Notes: a model not told the origin generated them from the letters alone. DNA of 64,000 nucleotides from Nocardia araoensis NBRC 100135 (GCF_000308435.1 NZ_BAFR01000035.1:1-64000), one strand, 5' to 3'; positions 17,574 to 26,408 are shown, counted from the first letter of the stretch. Made by a program: numbers and translations.

Positions 17574-18455
17574 TTATAGCGCCTCCCACCGCCATGGCCG
17601 CGTTACCTTTCCGCGCAGACACGCGATCCGATGTTCGGCCTGTTGTGCAGCTGACTTGCCAGCTTCGGCTTGTCCTATGGCAAAGGCCGCCCACCGAAGT
17701 TCCTGGATGTCGGCGAAGAGTCGGAAGGTCGGCCATCTCGTGACGTCGTAGCCGCCATAGGCGTGCACGAAAGACAGGTAGTCAGCTTCGGAGACTCGTG
17801 CGAAGTCCGCGTAGTCGACGGCGAGTTGAATGAGGTCCCATTCCGGTCGGCCAAGCGACACCTTGTCCAGATCCAGCACCGTAGGAATGCCCGTGGGTGG
17901 CACGACCAGGTTGCCTTGCCAGGCATCGCCATGAATCACCGAGAGTCGCGAGGTCTCCGATAGCTCATCATATTGCCGCCGTAGCTCGTCGTAGCGCGTC
18001 AGCAGCCACGTTCGGTCATCTTCGTTCACCGTGCCCGCAGTGGCCAACCGCGTGCGAAGACCGCCGAAGGGGGCATATCTCGGCAAGCCGGGGTCGGTGG
18101 GTGGTGTCAACGAATGGAGCGCTCGCAGCATGGCTCCGAGTTCGGCAGGCGTAGCTGGCCGATGGTCTGGAACGAGATGCCACCAGGTGACCGGTCGGTC
18201 GTCCACCAGGATCGGCTGAGGCAGTTCTGATAACGCTTCCACTGTTGGGATGCCGGAGCTGTTGAGCCACTTCGACACGCGCAGCTCCCGCTCTGCATCG
18301 CTCAGACTTCCGGGCTTTCCGATCCGTGCGACGATGTCACCAACCCGGTAAATGGAATGGGATCCTTCGCGGATCACCTCTTGTTCAGTCAGTTTGAGGT
18401 CCGCTCGTCGAGCAGCTTCCGTCAGTATCGCCTCGGATGACGTCGCTGCGGTCAT
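17574..18455 (-). CDS. Aminoglycoside phosphotransferase/choline kinase-fold protein
   Basis: 293 residues. The kinase catalytic loop is VIHGDAWQGN (HGDxxxxN) at about residues 193-202, and the metal-binding segment is VLDLDKVSLG shortly after. N-lobe features include IYRVGDIVARIG. Length and fold fit the APH family, which phosphorylates small hydroxylated substrates. The actual substrate cannot be told from sequence, and antibiotic resistance should not be assumed. Its ATG overlaps the stop of the upstream XRE regulator (ATGA), so the two are translationally coupled. Confidence 0.8.
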   Translation of the reverse strand: MTAATSSEAILTEAARRADLKLTEQEVIREGSHSIYRVGDIVARIGKPGSLSDAERELRVSKWLNSSGIPTVEALSELPQPILVDDRPVTWWHLVPDHRPATPAELGAMLRALHSLTPPTDPGLPRYAPFGGLRTRLATAGTVNEDDRTWLLTRYDELRRQYDELSETSRLSVIHGDAWQGNLVVPPTGIPTVLDLDKVSLGRPEWDLIQLAVDYADFARVSEADYLSFVHAYGGYDVTRWPTFRLFADIQELRWAAFAIGQAEAGKSAAQQAEHRIACLRGKVTRPWRWEAL

Positions 18456-19759
18456 AACGATGCTTTCGCCGCAGTTCGACGGGTGATGACTTCGCGCAGT
18501 GCCACGACGTCGCTCATCCGCCGGTGACGTGACGAAGCAGCGGCCAATCGTTGAAGTTCGTTCTGGATACGATGCGAATCGAGCCGGCTGGCCTGCGTGG
18601 CTGCGCGAATCCCAAGGACAACTGCTTCCTTCGGATCGCCGATCTGCATAGTGAGGGTAGCCAAGCGCGTGAGCGAAAATGTCTGTGAACGGGGGTATTC
18701 CGCAGCCTGGAGCTCTACGGCTCGCCGAATTCTAGAGGCTGCCAATTCGATTCGGTGCCGCTTCTGCGCGATCGGGATCAGGGCCTTGCCGGTGCTGCCA
18801 AGGTGCTCCGCCTCGTCGTAGAAGCACAGCCAGGGGGCGTCGGTGGCGGGATTGCGCTCAGCAAACTGCTCATCGGCGCGTGCCACCTCGGAGAGTGCGT
18901 CGCCCGGTCTTTCCATGGCAGCCAAGTATTGGGCTCGCAGGGCACTCAGCATGGCGCGGGTTGTGGCGGACAGCCGGTCGGACCGCACCTGGGCCAATTC
19001 GATGAGCGACAATCCGCCATCAGCGTTGCCAATATATGCCGTCTTGCGTGCCATGTCGGCGAGCGCGCCGGCGCGCAGTTCCCAGGATCCGGCGGTGTCG
19101 GCGCACCAAAGTGCGAGCCGGAACCTTCGCTCAGCCGCCGTGTGATCGCCGATGTCGAAAGCGGCGTGCCCGGCGACGCTGGCGAAGTTGCCAATAGCTT
19201 CGAGCAGGGCCCGGCGGGTGCCCGGCGACGTCTTTCCTCCGAGTAGCCGCGCGAAGCGGCCGAGTTGTCTGCCCGCGACAAGGCTGATCGAGCCGCCGCC
19301 ACGCATGTTCTCCACCGAAGCGATTGTGCGCGTTGCTGTTTGGATGTCGATGACCTCGGCCGTGCCGACACGGCTGATCGGCTTGTCGTCTGTGCTCGGG
19401 CCGAAAAATTGGGCAGGACCGATGTTTGGATCGAAAGGGCTGAGCAGGTTGATCGCGAGCGTGCCGTCCGACATTCCCGACGCTTTGCGGCGTTGACGAT
19501 TCGGTACGAAGCCCAGTTCACGATCGGTGGCGTGCAGGATGGCGCGGAAGGCCTCGCGGTAGAGATCGTTGGGCCAGCGGACAGTGCCACGCTCGTAGCG
19601 TGCGATGGTGCGGGCATCTAGTTCGCGCCGCTGACCGTGCTGTCGCCAGATGTAGGCGTTGACGGCTTCTGCCAGCTCGGCGCGGCTCATCGTCTGACCA
19701 GATGTCATCCGCGACGGTGTGGCTTCCCGTCGCTGCTGGAGTTGCACGTTCGGCTGCAT
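18452..19759 (-). CDS. XRE-family regulator with TPR-like C-terminal domain
   Basis: About 435 residues. Start placed at the second ATG (19759), which has GAGGGG just upstream; an ATG at 19771 is possible. The N-terminal helix-turn-helix covers about residues 20-80, with SRAELAEAVNAYIW and TIARYERGTVRWP, the usual form in actinobacterial XRE regulators. The remaining 330 residues are helical with repeated Ala-rich hairpins (for example HAAFDIGDHTAAERRFRLAL), consistent with TPR-like repeats. A possible -10 element, TAGACT on the minus strand at 19788-19793, lies upstream. It probably regulates the coupled kinase-fold gene and perhaps the divergent small-gene operon. Confidence 0.8.
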   Translation of the reverse strand: MQPNVQLQQRREATPSRMTSGQTMSRAELAEAVNAYIWRQHGQRRELDARTIARYERGTVRWPNDLYREAFRAILHATDRELGFVPNRQRRKASGMSDGTLAINLLSPFDPNIGPAQFFGPSTDDKPISRVGTAEVIDIQTATRTIASVENMRGGGSISLVAGRQLGRFARLLGGKTSPGTRRALLEAIGNFASVAGHAAFDIGDHTAAERRFRLALWCADTAGSWELRAGALADMARKTAYIGNADGGLSLIELAQVRSDRLSATTRAMLSALRAQYLAAMERPGDALSEVARADEQFAERNPATDAPWLCFYDEAEHLGSTGKALIPIAQKRHRIELAASRIRRAVELQAAEYPRSQTFSLTRLATLTMQIGDPKEAVVLGIRAATQASRLDSHRIQNELQRLAAASSRHRRMSDVVALREVITRRTAAKASL

Positions 19760-20081
19760 GCGTCCCCTCATCGGTATCGGTCGGTTCAGTCTATCCAGCG
19801 GCGCCGATGCTGGGTCGCGGCCGAATTATCTGCCCCGTAACTTGCCCTCTTTCAGAAGGGCTGCGTGCATGAGGCTGGAACCACGGCTCCGATGTCCGGG
19901 GCTGTCATGCAAAACGTAATCAGTCGGGGGAGTCGATGAGACCACTTGAATCCGTCCGAGGTGCTCTCGGCGCGGCGCGCCTTACTGACGACGGTATGCG
20001 AGCGGTCTTTTGAAAAGGTTCAGCGCCGTCCGGCTCTACCCACGGTAGGCCACAATACCCACACAATAGCCGAGGCCAGTC
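19760..20081. promoter_or_regulatory. Divergent intergenic region between the XRE regulator and the small-gene operon
   Basis: 322 bp without a convincing gene. It must carry promoters for both directions. On the minus strand TAGACT (19788-19793) is a plausible -10. On the plus strand TTGAAA (20010-20015) could be a -35, but no well-spaced -10 is evident. No clear palindromic operator was found. Confidence 0.35.
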
Positions 20082-20363
20082 ATGCACCCATTTGTCGCTA
20101 TTTTGGTAGTCGCGATCCTCGCCACTGCCGCCGCCTTTTGTCTGGGTTTGCGTTTCCTCGATCGCGAGGATGAATCCCCTGCTGCAACGGAACGAATCAC
20201 GGATGTCTTACCTCGTGTCTCCGTCGCGGAGGCGCACCGGATCATGCAGCAGTATCGCGATTGCCCGGCAGAAACCTGTGACATCAAACGGCTTGCCTAC
20301 TGGACTTTGGTCGACGCCGGACACATCACACCGTCGCTGCGGGCAGAACGGATCAGCCGATGA
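20082..20363 (+). CDS. Small single-pass membrane protein
   Basis: 93 residues starting MHPFVAILVVAILATAAAF, a single N-terminal membrane segment (about residues 3-24), followed by a soluble tail with Arg/Glu-rich helices and a Cys pair (CPAETC). Family not recognised. It overlaps the next gene by ATGA, so the three genes here form a coupled operon. Short downstream partners of XRE regulators are common in Nocardia-type actinomycetes, which is the only functional hint. Confidence 0.6.
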   Translation: MHPFVAILVVAILATAAAFCLGLRFLDREDESPAATERITDVLPRVSVAEAHRIMQQYRDCPAETCDIKRLAYWTLVDAGHITPSLRAERISR

Positions 20364-20551
20364 CCATTACCTTGGCGGACGTAGAGCAGTGGCGTCATTT
20401 CCATCGTAACTGTTTCGTGGAGGGTGCTTTTCGTTCCCTCGACGAGGCCAGGTTCGTCCTCAATGCTCATTCGGGGCACGGCCCGAACTGCCTGCAATAT
20501 CTCGCTGCATCGGCGTACAGCAGCGGCTTGGCAGACGAGGCGCTGGCATGA
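20360..20551 (+). CDS. Small hypothetical protein
   Basis: 63 residues, soluble and mixed helical (VEQWRHFHRNCFVEGAFRSL), with no recognised domain. It shares ATGA overlaps with both the upstream membrane protein gene and the downstream 63-residue gene, which supports that it is really translated. Confidence 0.55.
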   Translation: MTITLADVEQWRHFHRNCFVEGAFRSLDEARFVLNAHSGHGPNCLQYLAASAYSSGLADEALA

Positions 20552-20739
20552 CCCGCATCGGTTGGCTGCGTTGGGATGACGGGACCTGGGCTGCGGTCGA
20601 CCAGTATGGAATTCCGCATCCGATCGATGTCGACGATTCGGAAGCTGTCGACGACTGCGACGCAACGACGGATTGCCTGCCACCTCGAGTGCTGGCAGAA
20701 GATGAGTGCCGACAGCCTCCGGCGAACGAGCGGCCGTGA
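20548..20739 (+). CDS. Small acidic hypothetical protein
   Basis: 63 residues. It begins MTRIGWLRWDDGTWAAVDQ, a short beta-rich start, then an acidic middle (DVDDSEAVDD) and the tail PPRVLAEDECRQPPANERP. No known domain. It overlaps the upstream gene by ATGA and is followed by a terminator. A decayed copy of its last 18 codons lies at 17478-17531, beyond the XRE/kinase pair. Confidence 0.55.
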   Translation: MTRIGWLRWDDGTWAAVDQYGIPHPIDVDDSEAVDDCDATTDCLPPRVLAEDECRQPPANERP

Positions 20740-20766
20740 CGAATACGGTCCGCTTCAGCAAACACG

Positions 20767-20800
20767 AAGGCCGCCTTCACCGGGTGGTGAAAGCGGCCTT
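20767..20800. terminator. Hairpin terminator between converging operons
   Basis: A 15-bp stem, AAGGCCGCCTTCACC paired with GGTGAAAGCGGCCTT (one mismatch), around a GGGT loop. It sits between the ends of the small-gene operon (plus) and sdhB (minus) and could serve both directions, although no long T run follows. Confidence 0.75.
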
Positions 20801-20823
20801 CGGTTTCCGGCTGAGCCGGGAAA

Positions 20824-21597
20824 TCAGCGAGTGAACAGCAGCGCTCGCTTGACTTCCTGGATCGCCTTGGTGACCTCGATGCCGCGGGGGCAGGCGTCGG
20901 TGCAGTTGAAGGTGGTGCGGCAGCGCCAGACGCCTTCGACGTCGTTGAGGATGTCGAGGCGTTCGCGGGCGCCTTCGTCGCGGCTGTCGAAGATGAAGCG
21001 GTGGGCGTTCACGATCGCGGCCGGGCCGAAGTAGCTGCCGTCGCTCCAGTACACGGGGCAGGAGGTGGTGCAGCAGGCGCACAGGATGCACTTGGTGGTG
21101 TCGTCGAACCGGGCGCGGTCGGCCTGGCTCTGGATGCGCTCGCGGGTGGGCTCGTTACCCGAGGTGATCAGGTAGGGCTTCACCGCGCGGAACGCGTCGA
21201 AGAACGGCTCCATGTTCACCACGAGGTCCTTCTCCACGGGCAGGCCGCGGATCGGCTCGACGGTGACGGTGATCGACTTGCCGTTCTTGGGCAGCATGTC
21301 CTTCATCAGCACCTTGCAGGCCAGCCGGTTGACGCCGTTGATCCGCATGGCGTCGGAACCGCAGACGCCATGCGCGCAGGACCGGCGGAAGGTCAGCGTG
21401 CCGTCCAGGTAGGACTTGATGTAGATCAAGACGTTCAGGAAGCGGTCGGTCGGCAGGGCGGGCACCTGGAAGGACTCCCAGTGCGCTCCCTTGCCGTCCT
21501 CCGGGTTGAACCGGGCCACCTTGACGGTGATCATGACCGAGCCCTCGGGGACCGGAGCGGGCTTCTGCGAAGAGGGTGCTTCGGCAACGGCAGTCAT
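20824..21597 (-). CDS. sdhB: Succinate dehydrogenase iron-sulfur subunit
   Basis: 257 residues. Carries electrons from the flavoprotein to the membrane anchor of complex II. The [2Fe-2S] region reads CAHGVCGSDAM plus a Cys in RLACKV; Asp at the third ligand position is also found in other bacterial SdhB. CILCACCTTSCPVYW and CRTTFNCTDACPRG hold the [4Fe-4S] and [3Fe-4S] ligands. Last gene of the sdhC-sdhD-sdhA-sdhB operon; its ATG shares one base with the sdhA stop (TGATG). Gene order and sequence resemble the second SDH of mycobacteria (Rv3316-Rv3319 set). Confidence 0.96.
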   Translation of the reverse strand: MTAVAEAPSSQKPAPVPEGSVMITVKVARFNPEDGKGAHWESFQVPALPTDRFLNVLIYIKSYLDGTLTFRRSCAHGVCGSDAMRINGVNRLACKVLMKDMLPKNGKSITVTVEPIRGLPVEKDLVVNMEPFFDAFRAVKPYLITSGNEPTRERIQSQADRARFDDTTKCILCACCTTSCPVYWSDGSYFGPAAIVNAHRFIFDSRDEGARERLDILNDVEGVWRCRTTFNCTDACPRGIEVTKAIQEVKRALLFTR

Positions 21598-23366
21598 CAG
21601 TACTTACGCTCCATCGGCTCGTAGCGGGTCTGCACCACCGGCTTGAAGTCCAGGCGGATGTCCGACAGGAGCTCCGAGCCCTCCTTGTAGGCCATGGTGT
21701 GGCGCATGAAGTTCACGTCGTCGCGGTCCGGGTAGTCCTCGCGGGCGTGACCGCCGCGCGATTCCTTCCGGTTGAGCGCGCCGACCACGGTGACCTCGGC
21801 CAACTCGAGCAGGAAGCCGAGCTCGACGGCCTCGAGCAGGTCGCTGTTGTAGCGCTTGCCCTTGTCCTGCACGGTGATCCGCGCGTAACGCTCCTTGAGC
21901 GCGTGGATGTCGGTGAGCGCCTGCTTGAGCGTGTCCTCGGTGCGGAACACGGAGGCGTTGTTGTCCATCGAACGCTGCAGCTCGGTGCGGATGTCGGCGA
22001 CCCGCTCGTCGCCGTGCTCGCTCAGCAACTGGGTCAGCCAGTCCTGCACCATCTGCGCCGGGTTCTCCGGCAGGTCGACGAACTCGCTGCGCTGCGCGTA
22101 CTCCGCGGCGGCGATGCCTGCGCGGCGGCCGAACACGTTGATGTCCAGCAGCGAGTTGGTGCCCAGACGGTTGGCGCCGTGCACCGAGACGCACGCGCAC
22201 TCGCCCGCGGCGTACAGGCCGGGGACGACGTCGCTGTTGTTGCGCAGCACCTCGCCGCGGATGCGGGTCGGGATGCCGCCCATCACGTAGTGGCAGGTGG
22301 GGAACACCGGCACCAGTTCCTTCACCGGGTCCACACCCAGGTAGGTGCGGGAGAACTCGGTGATGTCGGGCAGCTTCTCCTCGAGCACGTCCTCGCCGAG
22401 GTGGGTCACGTCGATGTAGACGTAGTCCTTGTTCGGGCCCGCGCCGCGACCCTCCAGCACCTCGAGCACCATCGAGCGGGCGACGATATCGCGCGGCGCG
22501 AGGTCCTTGATGGTGGGGGCGTAGCGCTCCATGAACCGCTCGCCGTCGGCGTTGCGCAGGATGCCGCCCTCGCCGCGGACCGCCTCGGAGATCAGGATGC
22601 CGAGCCCGGCCAGGCCCGTCGGGTGGAACTGGTGGAACTCCATGTCCTCCAGCGGCAGGCCCTTGCGGAACACGATGGCCATGCCGTCACCGGTCAGGGT
22701 GTGCGCGTTCGAGGTGGTCTTGTACATCCGGCCCGAGCCGCCGGTGGCGAACACGATCGACTTGGCGTGGAAGACGTGGATGTCGCCGGTGGCCAGCTCG
22801 TAGGCGACCACACCGGTGGCGACCGGGCCGCGCTCGGTCTCGGTGAGCACCAGATCCAGCACGTAGAACTCGTTGAAGAACTCCACGTCGTGCTTGACGC
22901 AGTTCTGGTACAGCGTCTGCAGGATCATGTGGCCGGTGCGGTCGGCGGCGTAGCACGCGCGACGGACCGGGGCCTTGCCGTGATCGCGAGTGTGCCCGCC
23001 GAAGCGCCGCTGGTCGATCTTGCCCTCGGGCGTCCGGTTGAACGGCAGGCCCATCTTCTCCAGGTCGAGCACCGCGTCGATGGCCTCTTTGGCCATGATC
23101 TCCGCGGCGTCCTGGTCGACCAGGTAGTCACCACCCTTGACGGTGTCGAAGGTGTGCCATTCCCAGTTGTCCTCTTCGACGTTGGCCAGCGCGGCGCACA
23201 TGCCGCCCTGGGCAGCGCCGGTGTGGCTGCGGGTCGGGTACAGCTTGGTCAGCACCGCCGTCCGAACACGCGGGCCGGCCTCGATCGCGGCGCGCATGCC
23301 CGCGCCACCCGCGCCGACGATGACGACGTCGTAGCGGTGCTCCTGAACGGGTCGGGATTCAGTCAT
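21597..23366 (-). CDS. sdhA: Succinate dehydrogenase flavoprotein subunit
   Basis: 589 residues, the usual SdhA length. The FAD-binding N-terminus is VVIVGAGGAGMRAA. The covalent FAD histidine is His about 48 in RSHTGAAQGG. Substrate-site elements include a HPTG motif in FHQFHPTGLAGLG and later RANRLG-type NRLGTNSLLDI. Oxidises succinate to fumarate at the inner face of the membrane. Sits between sdhD (15 bp upstream) and sdhB. Confidence 0.97.
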   Translation of the reverse strand: MTESRPVQEHRYDVVIVGAGGAGMRAAIEAGPRVRTAVLTKLYPTRSHTGAAQGGMCAALANVEEDNWEWHTFDTVKGGDYLVDQDAAEIMAKEAIDAVLDLEKMGLPFNRTPEGKIDQRRFGGHTRDHGKAPVRRACYAADRTGHMILQTLYQNCVKHDVEFFNEFYVLDLVLTETERGPVATGVVAYELATGDIHVFHAKSIVFATGGSGRMYKTTSNAHTLTGDGMAIVFRKGLPLEDMEFHQFHPTGLAGLGILISEAVRGEGGILRNADGERFMERYAPTIKDLAPRDIVARSMVLEVLEGRGAGPNKDYVYIDVTHLGEDVLEEKLPDITEFSRTYLGVDPVKELVPVFPTCHYVMGGIPTRIRGEVLRNNSDVVPGLYAAGECACVSVHGANRLGTNSLLDINVFGRRAGIAAAEYAQRSEFVDLPENPAQMVQDWLTQLLSEHGDERVADIRTELQRSMDNNASVFRTEDTLKQALTDIHALKERYARITVQDKGKRYNSDLLEAVELGFLLELAEVTVVGALNRKESRGGHAREDYPDRDDVNFMRHTMAYKEGSELLSDIRLDFKPVVQTRYEPMERKY

Positions 23367-23381
23367 CGAGGGGGCCTGTTC

Positions 23382-23813
23382 CTAACTGATGTTGGGGTCG
23401 AAGGTGAAGATGACGTAGGTGCCCACGCCCATGATCAGGATCATCGAGACGGCCAGCAGGGTCTTGAGCCAGAACCGGGTCGAGTCCTTGCGGGAGTAGT
23501 CGTCGATGACGGTGCGCAGGCCGTTGCCGCCGTGCAACTGCGCCAGCCACAGCATGGTCAGGTCCCAGAACTGCCAGAACGGGCTGGACCAGCGGCCCGC
23601 GACGAAGGCGAAGTTGAGCCGCTTCACGCCGCCGTCGAGCAGCAGCATGATCGCCATGTGGCCGAGTACGAGCACGATCAGCAGCAGGCCGGAGAAGCGC
23701 ATGAACAGCCAGGCGTACTTCTCGAAGTTGTTGTTCGAGCGCGCTCGCGGCGAGCGCGGCAGGTCCAGGCTGGCCGGACGGTCGTACGACTTTCCGATGA
23801 CGGGTGCGCTCAT
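23382..23813 (-). CDS. sdhD: Succinate dehydrogenase membrane anchor subunit
   Basis: 143 residues with three predicted membrane helices, including LLLIVLVLGHMAIMLLL, whose His is a candidate haem or quinone-site ligand. The N-terminus carries a basic stretch before the first helix. One base separates it from the sdhC stop, as expected for a tightly coupled sdhCD pair. Anchors SdhAB and hosts the quinone site with SdhC. Confidence 0.92.
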   Translation of the reverse strand: MSAPVIGKSYDRPASLDLPRSPRARSNNNFEKYAWLFMRFSGLLLIVLVLGHMAIMLLLDGGVKRLNFAFVAGRWSSPFWQFWDLTMLWLAQLHGGNGLRTVIDDYSRKDSTRFWLKTLLAVSMILIMGVGTYVIFTFDPNIS

Positions 23814-23814
23814 T

Positions 23815-24213
23815 TCAGTGCTCCGTGAACAGGTAGAAGAACTGGCGCCCGATCGCCGGAACGGCCAGCAGGAACCAGATCGCGAGAATGATCCAGAGCA
23901 TCAGGCGCTGGTACTTCGGGCCCTTGGACCAGAAGTCCACCAGGATCACGCGGACGCCGTTGAGCGCGTGGAACAGGACGACGACGACCAGGGCCATCTC
24001 CATCAACGCGACAATGGGCGTCTTGTAGGTCTCGATCGCTTCGTTGTATGTATCCGGGCTCACGCGCACGAGGGCGGTGTCCAGCACGTGGACGAAGAGG
24101 AAGAAGAAGATGGTGACGCCGGTGATCCGGTGCAGCGCCCACGACCACATTCCGGGGTCGCCTCGGTACAGCGTCTTCCGCTTCGGCTGGGCCGGAGCTT
24201 CAATCGTGGTCAT
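23815..24213 (-). CDS. sdhC: Succinate dehydrogenase cytochrome b556-type subunit
   Basis: 132 residues from ATG at 24213, with GGAGG 11 nt upstream; a longer TTG-started form is less likely. Three membrane helices. HRITGVTIFFFLFVHVLD contains the conserved HRxTG and haem-proximal His of the family, and LFHALNGVRVIL is a second conserved helix start. First gene of the operon. The 276-bp divergent region toward cdd must hold its promoter. Confidence 0.93.
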   Translation of the reverse strand: MTTIEAPAQPKRKTLYRGDPGMWSWALHRITGVTIFFFLFVHVLDTALVRVSPDTYNEAIETYKTPIVALMEMALVVVVLFHALNGVRVILVDFWSKGPKYQRLMLWIILAIWFLLAVPAIGRQFFYLFTEH

Positions 24214-24400
24214 AGAGTGCGGTGCCTCCAACGTCGTTGATGGACCCGGTCGCAGGTCCGACGCCGACGGCGTGGCGGGCGAATGCCCAGGTGGCTGTAC
24301 TCCGGCCCGTCGCAGGGAACCTGAACCGATCTGTTCTGGACTCTAATCCTCCAGCAATCCCGGAACTAATTCGGCGTACCGTGCGTTGCGCGACACCGGA

Positions 24401-24419
24401 TCGGGTTAGGCTTACCTTT
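24401..24419. promoter_or_regulatory. IdeR/DtxR-type iron box candidate upstream of cdd and sdhC
   Basis: The 19-mer tcgggttaggcttaccttt matches the iron-box consensus TTAGGTTAGGCTAACCTAA at 14 of 19 positions, with the core GGTTAGGCT intact. It lies 70 bp before the cdd start and about 190 bp before sdhC. The TAGGCT inside it could instead be the -10 of the cdd promoter, with TTGCGC (24386-24391) as a poorly spaced -35. Confidence 0.4.
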
Positions 24420-24489
24420 CTTGATGGGTGCGGGGTTCCGTCGTGGCCCTCGCGCGGCCGTGATCGGGTCGATCCTGGAGGGGTCCCTT

Positions 24490-24891
24490 ATGTCGGAAAT
24501 CGACTGGAAACTGTTGCGTGACAACGCATTCCAAGTTATGCGCAACGCCTATGCACCGTACTCGCGGTTTCCGGTCGGCGCCGCGGCTCTCAGTGTCGAT
24601 GGCCGAATGGTGAGCGGTTGCAATGTGGAAAATGTCTCATACGGTTTGGGCCTGTGTGCCGAATGTGTACTCATCGGTAACTTGATTTCGGGGGGTGGGG
24701 GGCGCCTTCGGGCCATCTCCGTCACCGATTCGCGCGGCGAAATCCTGATGCCCTGCGGGCGCTGCCGCCAATTGCTCCACGAGCACGGTGGGGCCGATCT
24801 CCTTGTCGATCACAAGGCCGGGCCGGTGCCGTTGCGCACGCTGTTGCCGGACGCGTTCGGCCCCGACGACCTGGACGCCGGGCAGGTGTAG
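24490..24891 (+). CDS. cdd: Cytidine deaminase
   Basis: 133 residues from ATG at 24490, preceded by GGAGGGG. The zinc and catalytic motifs are complete: CAECV (ligand Cys and catalytic Glu in LCAEC) and PCGRCRQ (two Cys ligands). CNVENVSYGLGLC matches the substrate-loop signature of the tetrameric cytidine deaminases. Converts cytidine and deoxycytidine to uridine forms. First of a salvage series with deoA and add; deoA starts 60 bp downstream. Confidence 0.96.
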   Translation: MSEIDWKLLRDNAFQVMRNAYAPYSRFPVGAAALSVDGRMVSGCNVENVSYGLGLCAECVLIGNLISGGGGRLRAISVTDSRGEILMPCGRCRQLLHEHGGADLLVDHKAGPVPLRTLLPDAFGPDDLDAGQV

Positions 24892-24951
24892 GGGGCTCCA
24901 TCCCATCGGCGAGAACCCGGGCACGCGCCGGCCCATGCCAAACTGGCGACC

Positions 24952-26241
24952 GTGACGGCACTGGACGCGGTTTCGATCATCACCACCAAACGAGACGGCG
25001 GGGAGCTGTCGGACGCGCAGATCGACTGGGTGGTCGACGGCTTCACTCGCGGCGCGGTTGCCGACGAGCAGATGTCCGCGCTGGCCATGGCGATCGTCTG
25101 GCGCGGGATGACGCGGCGTGAGACCGCGCGGTGGACCGCCGCGATGATCGCCTCCGGGCGGCGCATGGACCTCACCGGCCTGCCGCGCCCCACCGTGGAC
25201 AAGCACTCGACCGGCGGGGTGGGCGACAAGATCACGCTGCCGCTGGCGCCGCTGGTCGCGGCGTGCGGCGCGGCGGTGCCGCAGTTGTCCGGGCGCGGTC
25301 TCGGCCACACCGGCGGCACCCTGGACAAGCTGGAATCCATACCCGGCTGGCAGGCGGACGTGCCCGCGTCGCGCATGCGCGAACTCCTGACCGATCCCGC
25401 CATCGGCGCGGTGATCTGCGCGGCGGGCGCCGACCTCGCGCCGGCGGACCGACGGCTCTACGCCTTGCGCGACGTCACCGGCACGGTCGAATCCATCCCA
25501 CTGATCGCCAGCTCGATCATGAGCAAGAAGATCGCCGAGGGCACAGCGGCGCTGTTGCTGGACGTCAAGGTCGGCTCCGGCGCGTTCCTGAAGACCCTCG
25601 ACGGGGCGCGGGAACTGGCCACCGCGATGGTCGAACTCGGCGCCGACGCGGGTGTGCGGACGGTCGCGCTGCTCACCGCCATGGACACCCCCCTCGGCCG
25701 CACCGCGGGCAATGCCCTGGAAGTGGCGGAATCGGTGGAGGTGCTCGCGGGCGGCGGTCCCGCCGACGTCGTCGAGCTGACCATCGCCTTGGCGCGCGAG
25801 ATGGTGGCGCTGGCCGGTCTCGACGCCGACCCCGCCGCCGCGCTGGCCGACGGCCGGGCGATGGATCACTGGCGCGCGATAGTCCGCGCCCAGGGTGGCG
25901 ACCCGGACGCGAAGCTGCCCACGGCGAAACACACCGAGATCGTGCGCGCCGACGCCGACGGCGTGCTGACCCGGCTGGACGCGATGGGTGTCGGCATCGC
26001 CGCCTGGCGCCTCGGTGCGGGCCGGGCACGTCAGGGCGATCCCGTTCAGTTCGGCGCGGGCATCGAAATGCACGCCAAGCCCGGCGACGCCGTGACAGCA
26101 GGTCAGCCTCTGCTCACGCTGCACACCGATACGCCCGAGGCGTTTCCCGGGGCCATCGCGGCCTTGCGCGACGCCGTCACGATCGGAACCGATGCCGCAC
26201 CCGCTGCGGACTCGCTGGTTCTCGACCGCATCGTGGCCTGA
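24952..26241 (+). CDS. deoA: Thymidine/pyrimidine-nucleoside phosphorylase
   Basis: 429 residues, the family's usual length. The signature KHSTGGVGDKITLPLAPLVA is present, as are the alpha domain (1-65), the phosphate-binding GRGLGHTGGTLDKLE and the C-terminal alpha/beta lid. Splits thymidine or uridine with phosphate to base plus (deoxy)ribose-1-phosphate. In line with cdd and add, which is consistent with nucleoside catabolism and salvage. Confidence 0.95.
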   Translation: MTALDAVSIITTKRDGGELSDAQIDWVVDGFTRGAVADEQMSALAMAIVWRGMTRRETARWTAAMIASGRRMDLTGLPRPTVDKHSTGGVGDKITLPLAPLVAACGAAVPQLSGRGLGHTGGTLDKLESIPGWQADVPASRMRELLTDPAIGAVICAAGADLAPADRRLYALRDVTGTVESIPLIASSIMSKKIAEGTAALLLDVKVGSGAFLKTLDGARELATAMVELGADAGVRTVALLTAMDTPLGRTAGNALEVAESVEVLAGGGPADVVELTIALAREMVALAGLDADPAAALADGRAMDHWRAIVRAQGGDPDAKLPTAKHTEIVRADADGVLTRLDAMGVGIAAWRLGAGRARQGDPVQFGAGIEMHAKPGDAVTAGQPLLTLHTDTPEAFPGAIAALRDAVTIGTDAAPAADSLVLDRIVA

Positions 26242-26408
26242 GGGGTACATCCGCAGGATCCGAGCGCGGATGCTGCGCCGCGCTCGCTGCTGTGGCGCAG
26301 AACCGGTCGGTGTCCGGTGGTGGACCGGTCCGCATCCGGTGGGCAACGAGATAGTGGTAACAGCTGGAGTCGGCTGCCGTTTGGGCGCGCTGCGGCTACC
26401 GTCGATAC

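Noticed and set aside
17574..18455. Calling the kinase-fold gene an aminoglycoside resistance gene
   Set aside because: Only the general fold and catalytic motif are visible; the family includes many metabolic kinases and nothing ties it to an antibiotic.
21576..23828. A 750-codon plus-strand frame over sdhA
   Set aside because: Antisense shadow; SdhA on the minus strand is unmistakable over the same bases.
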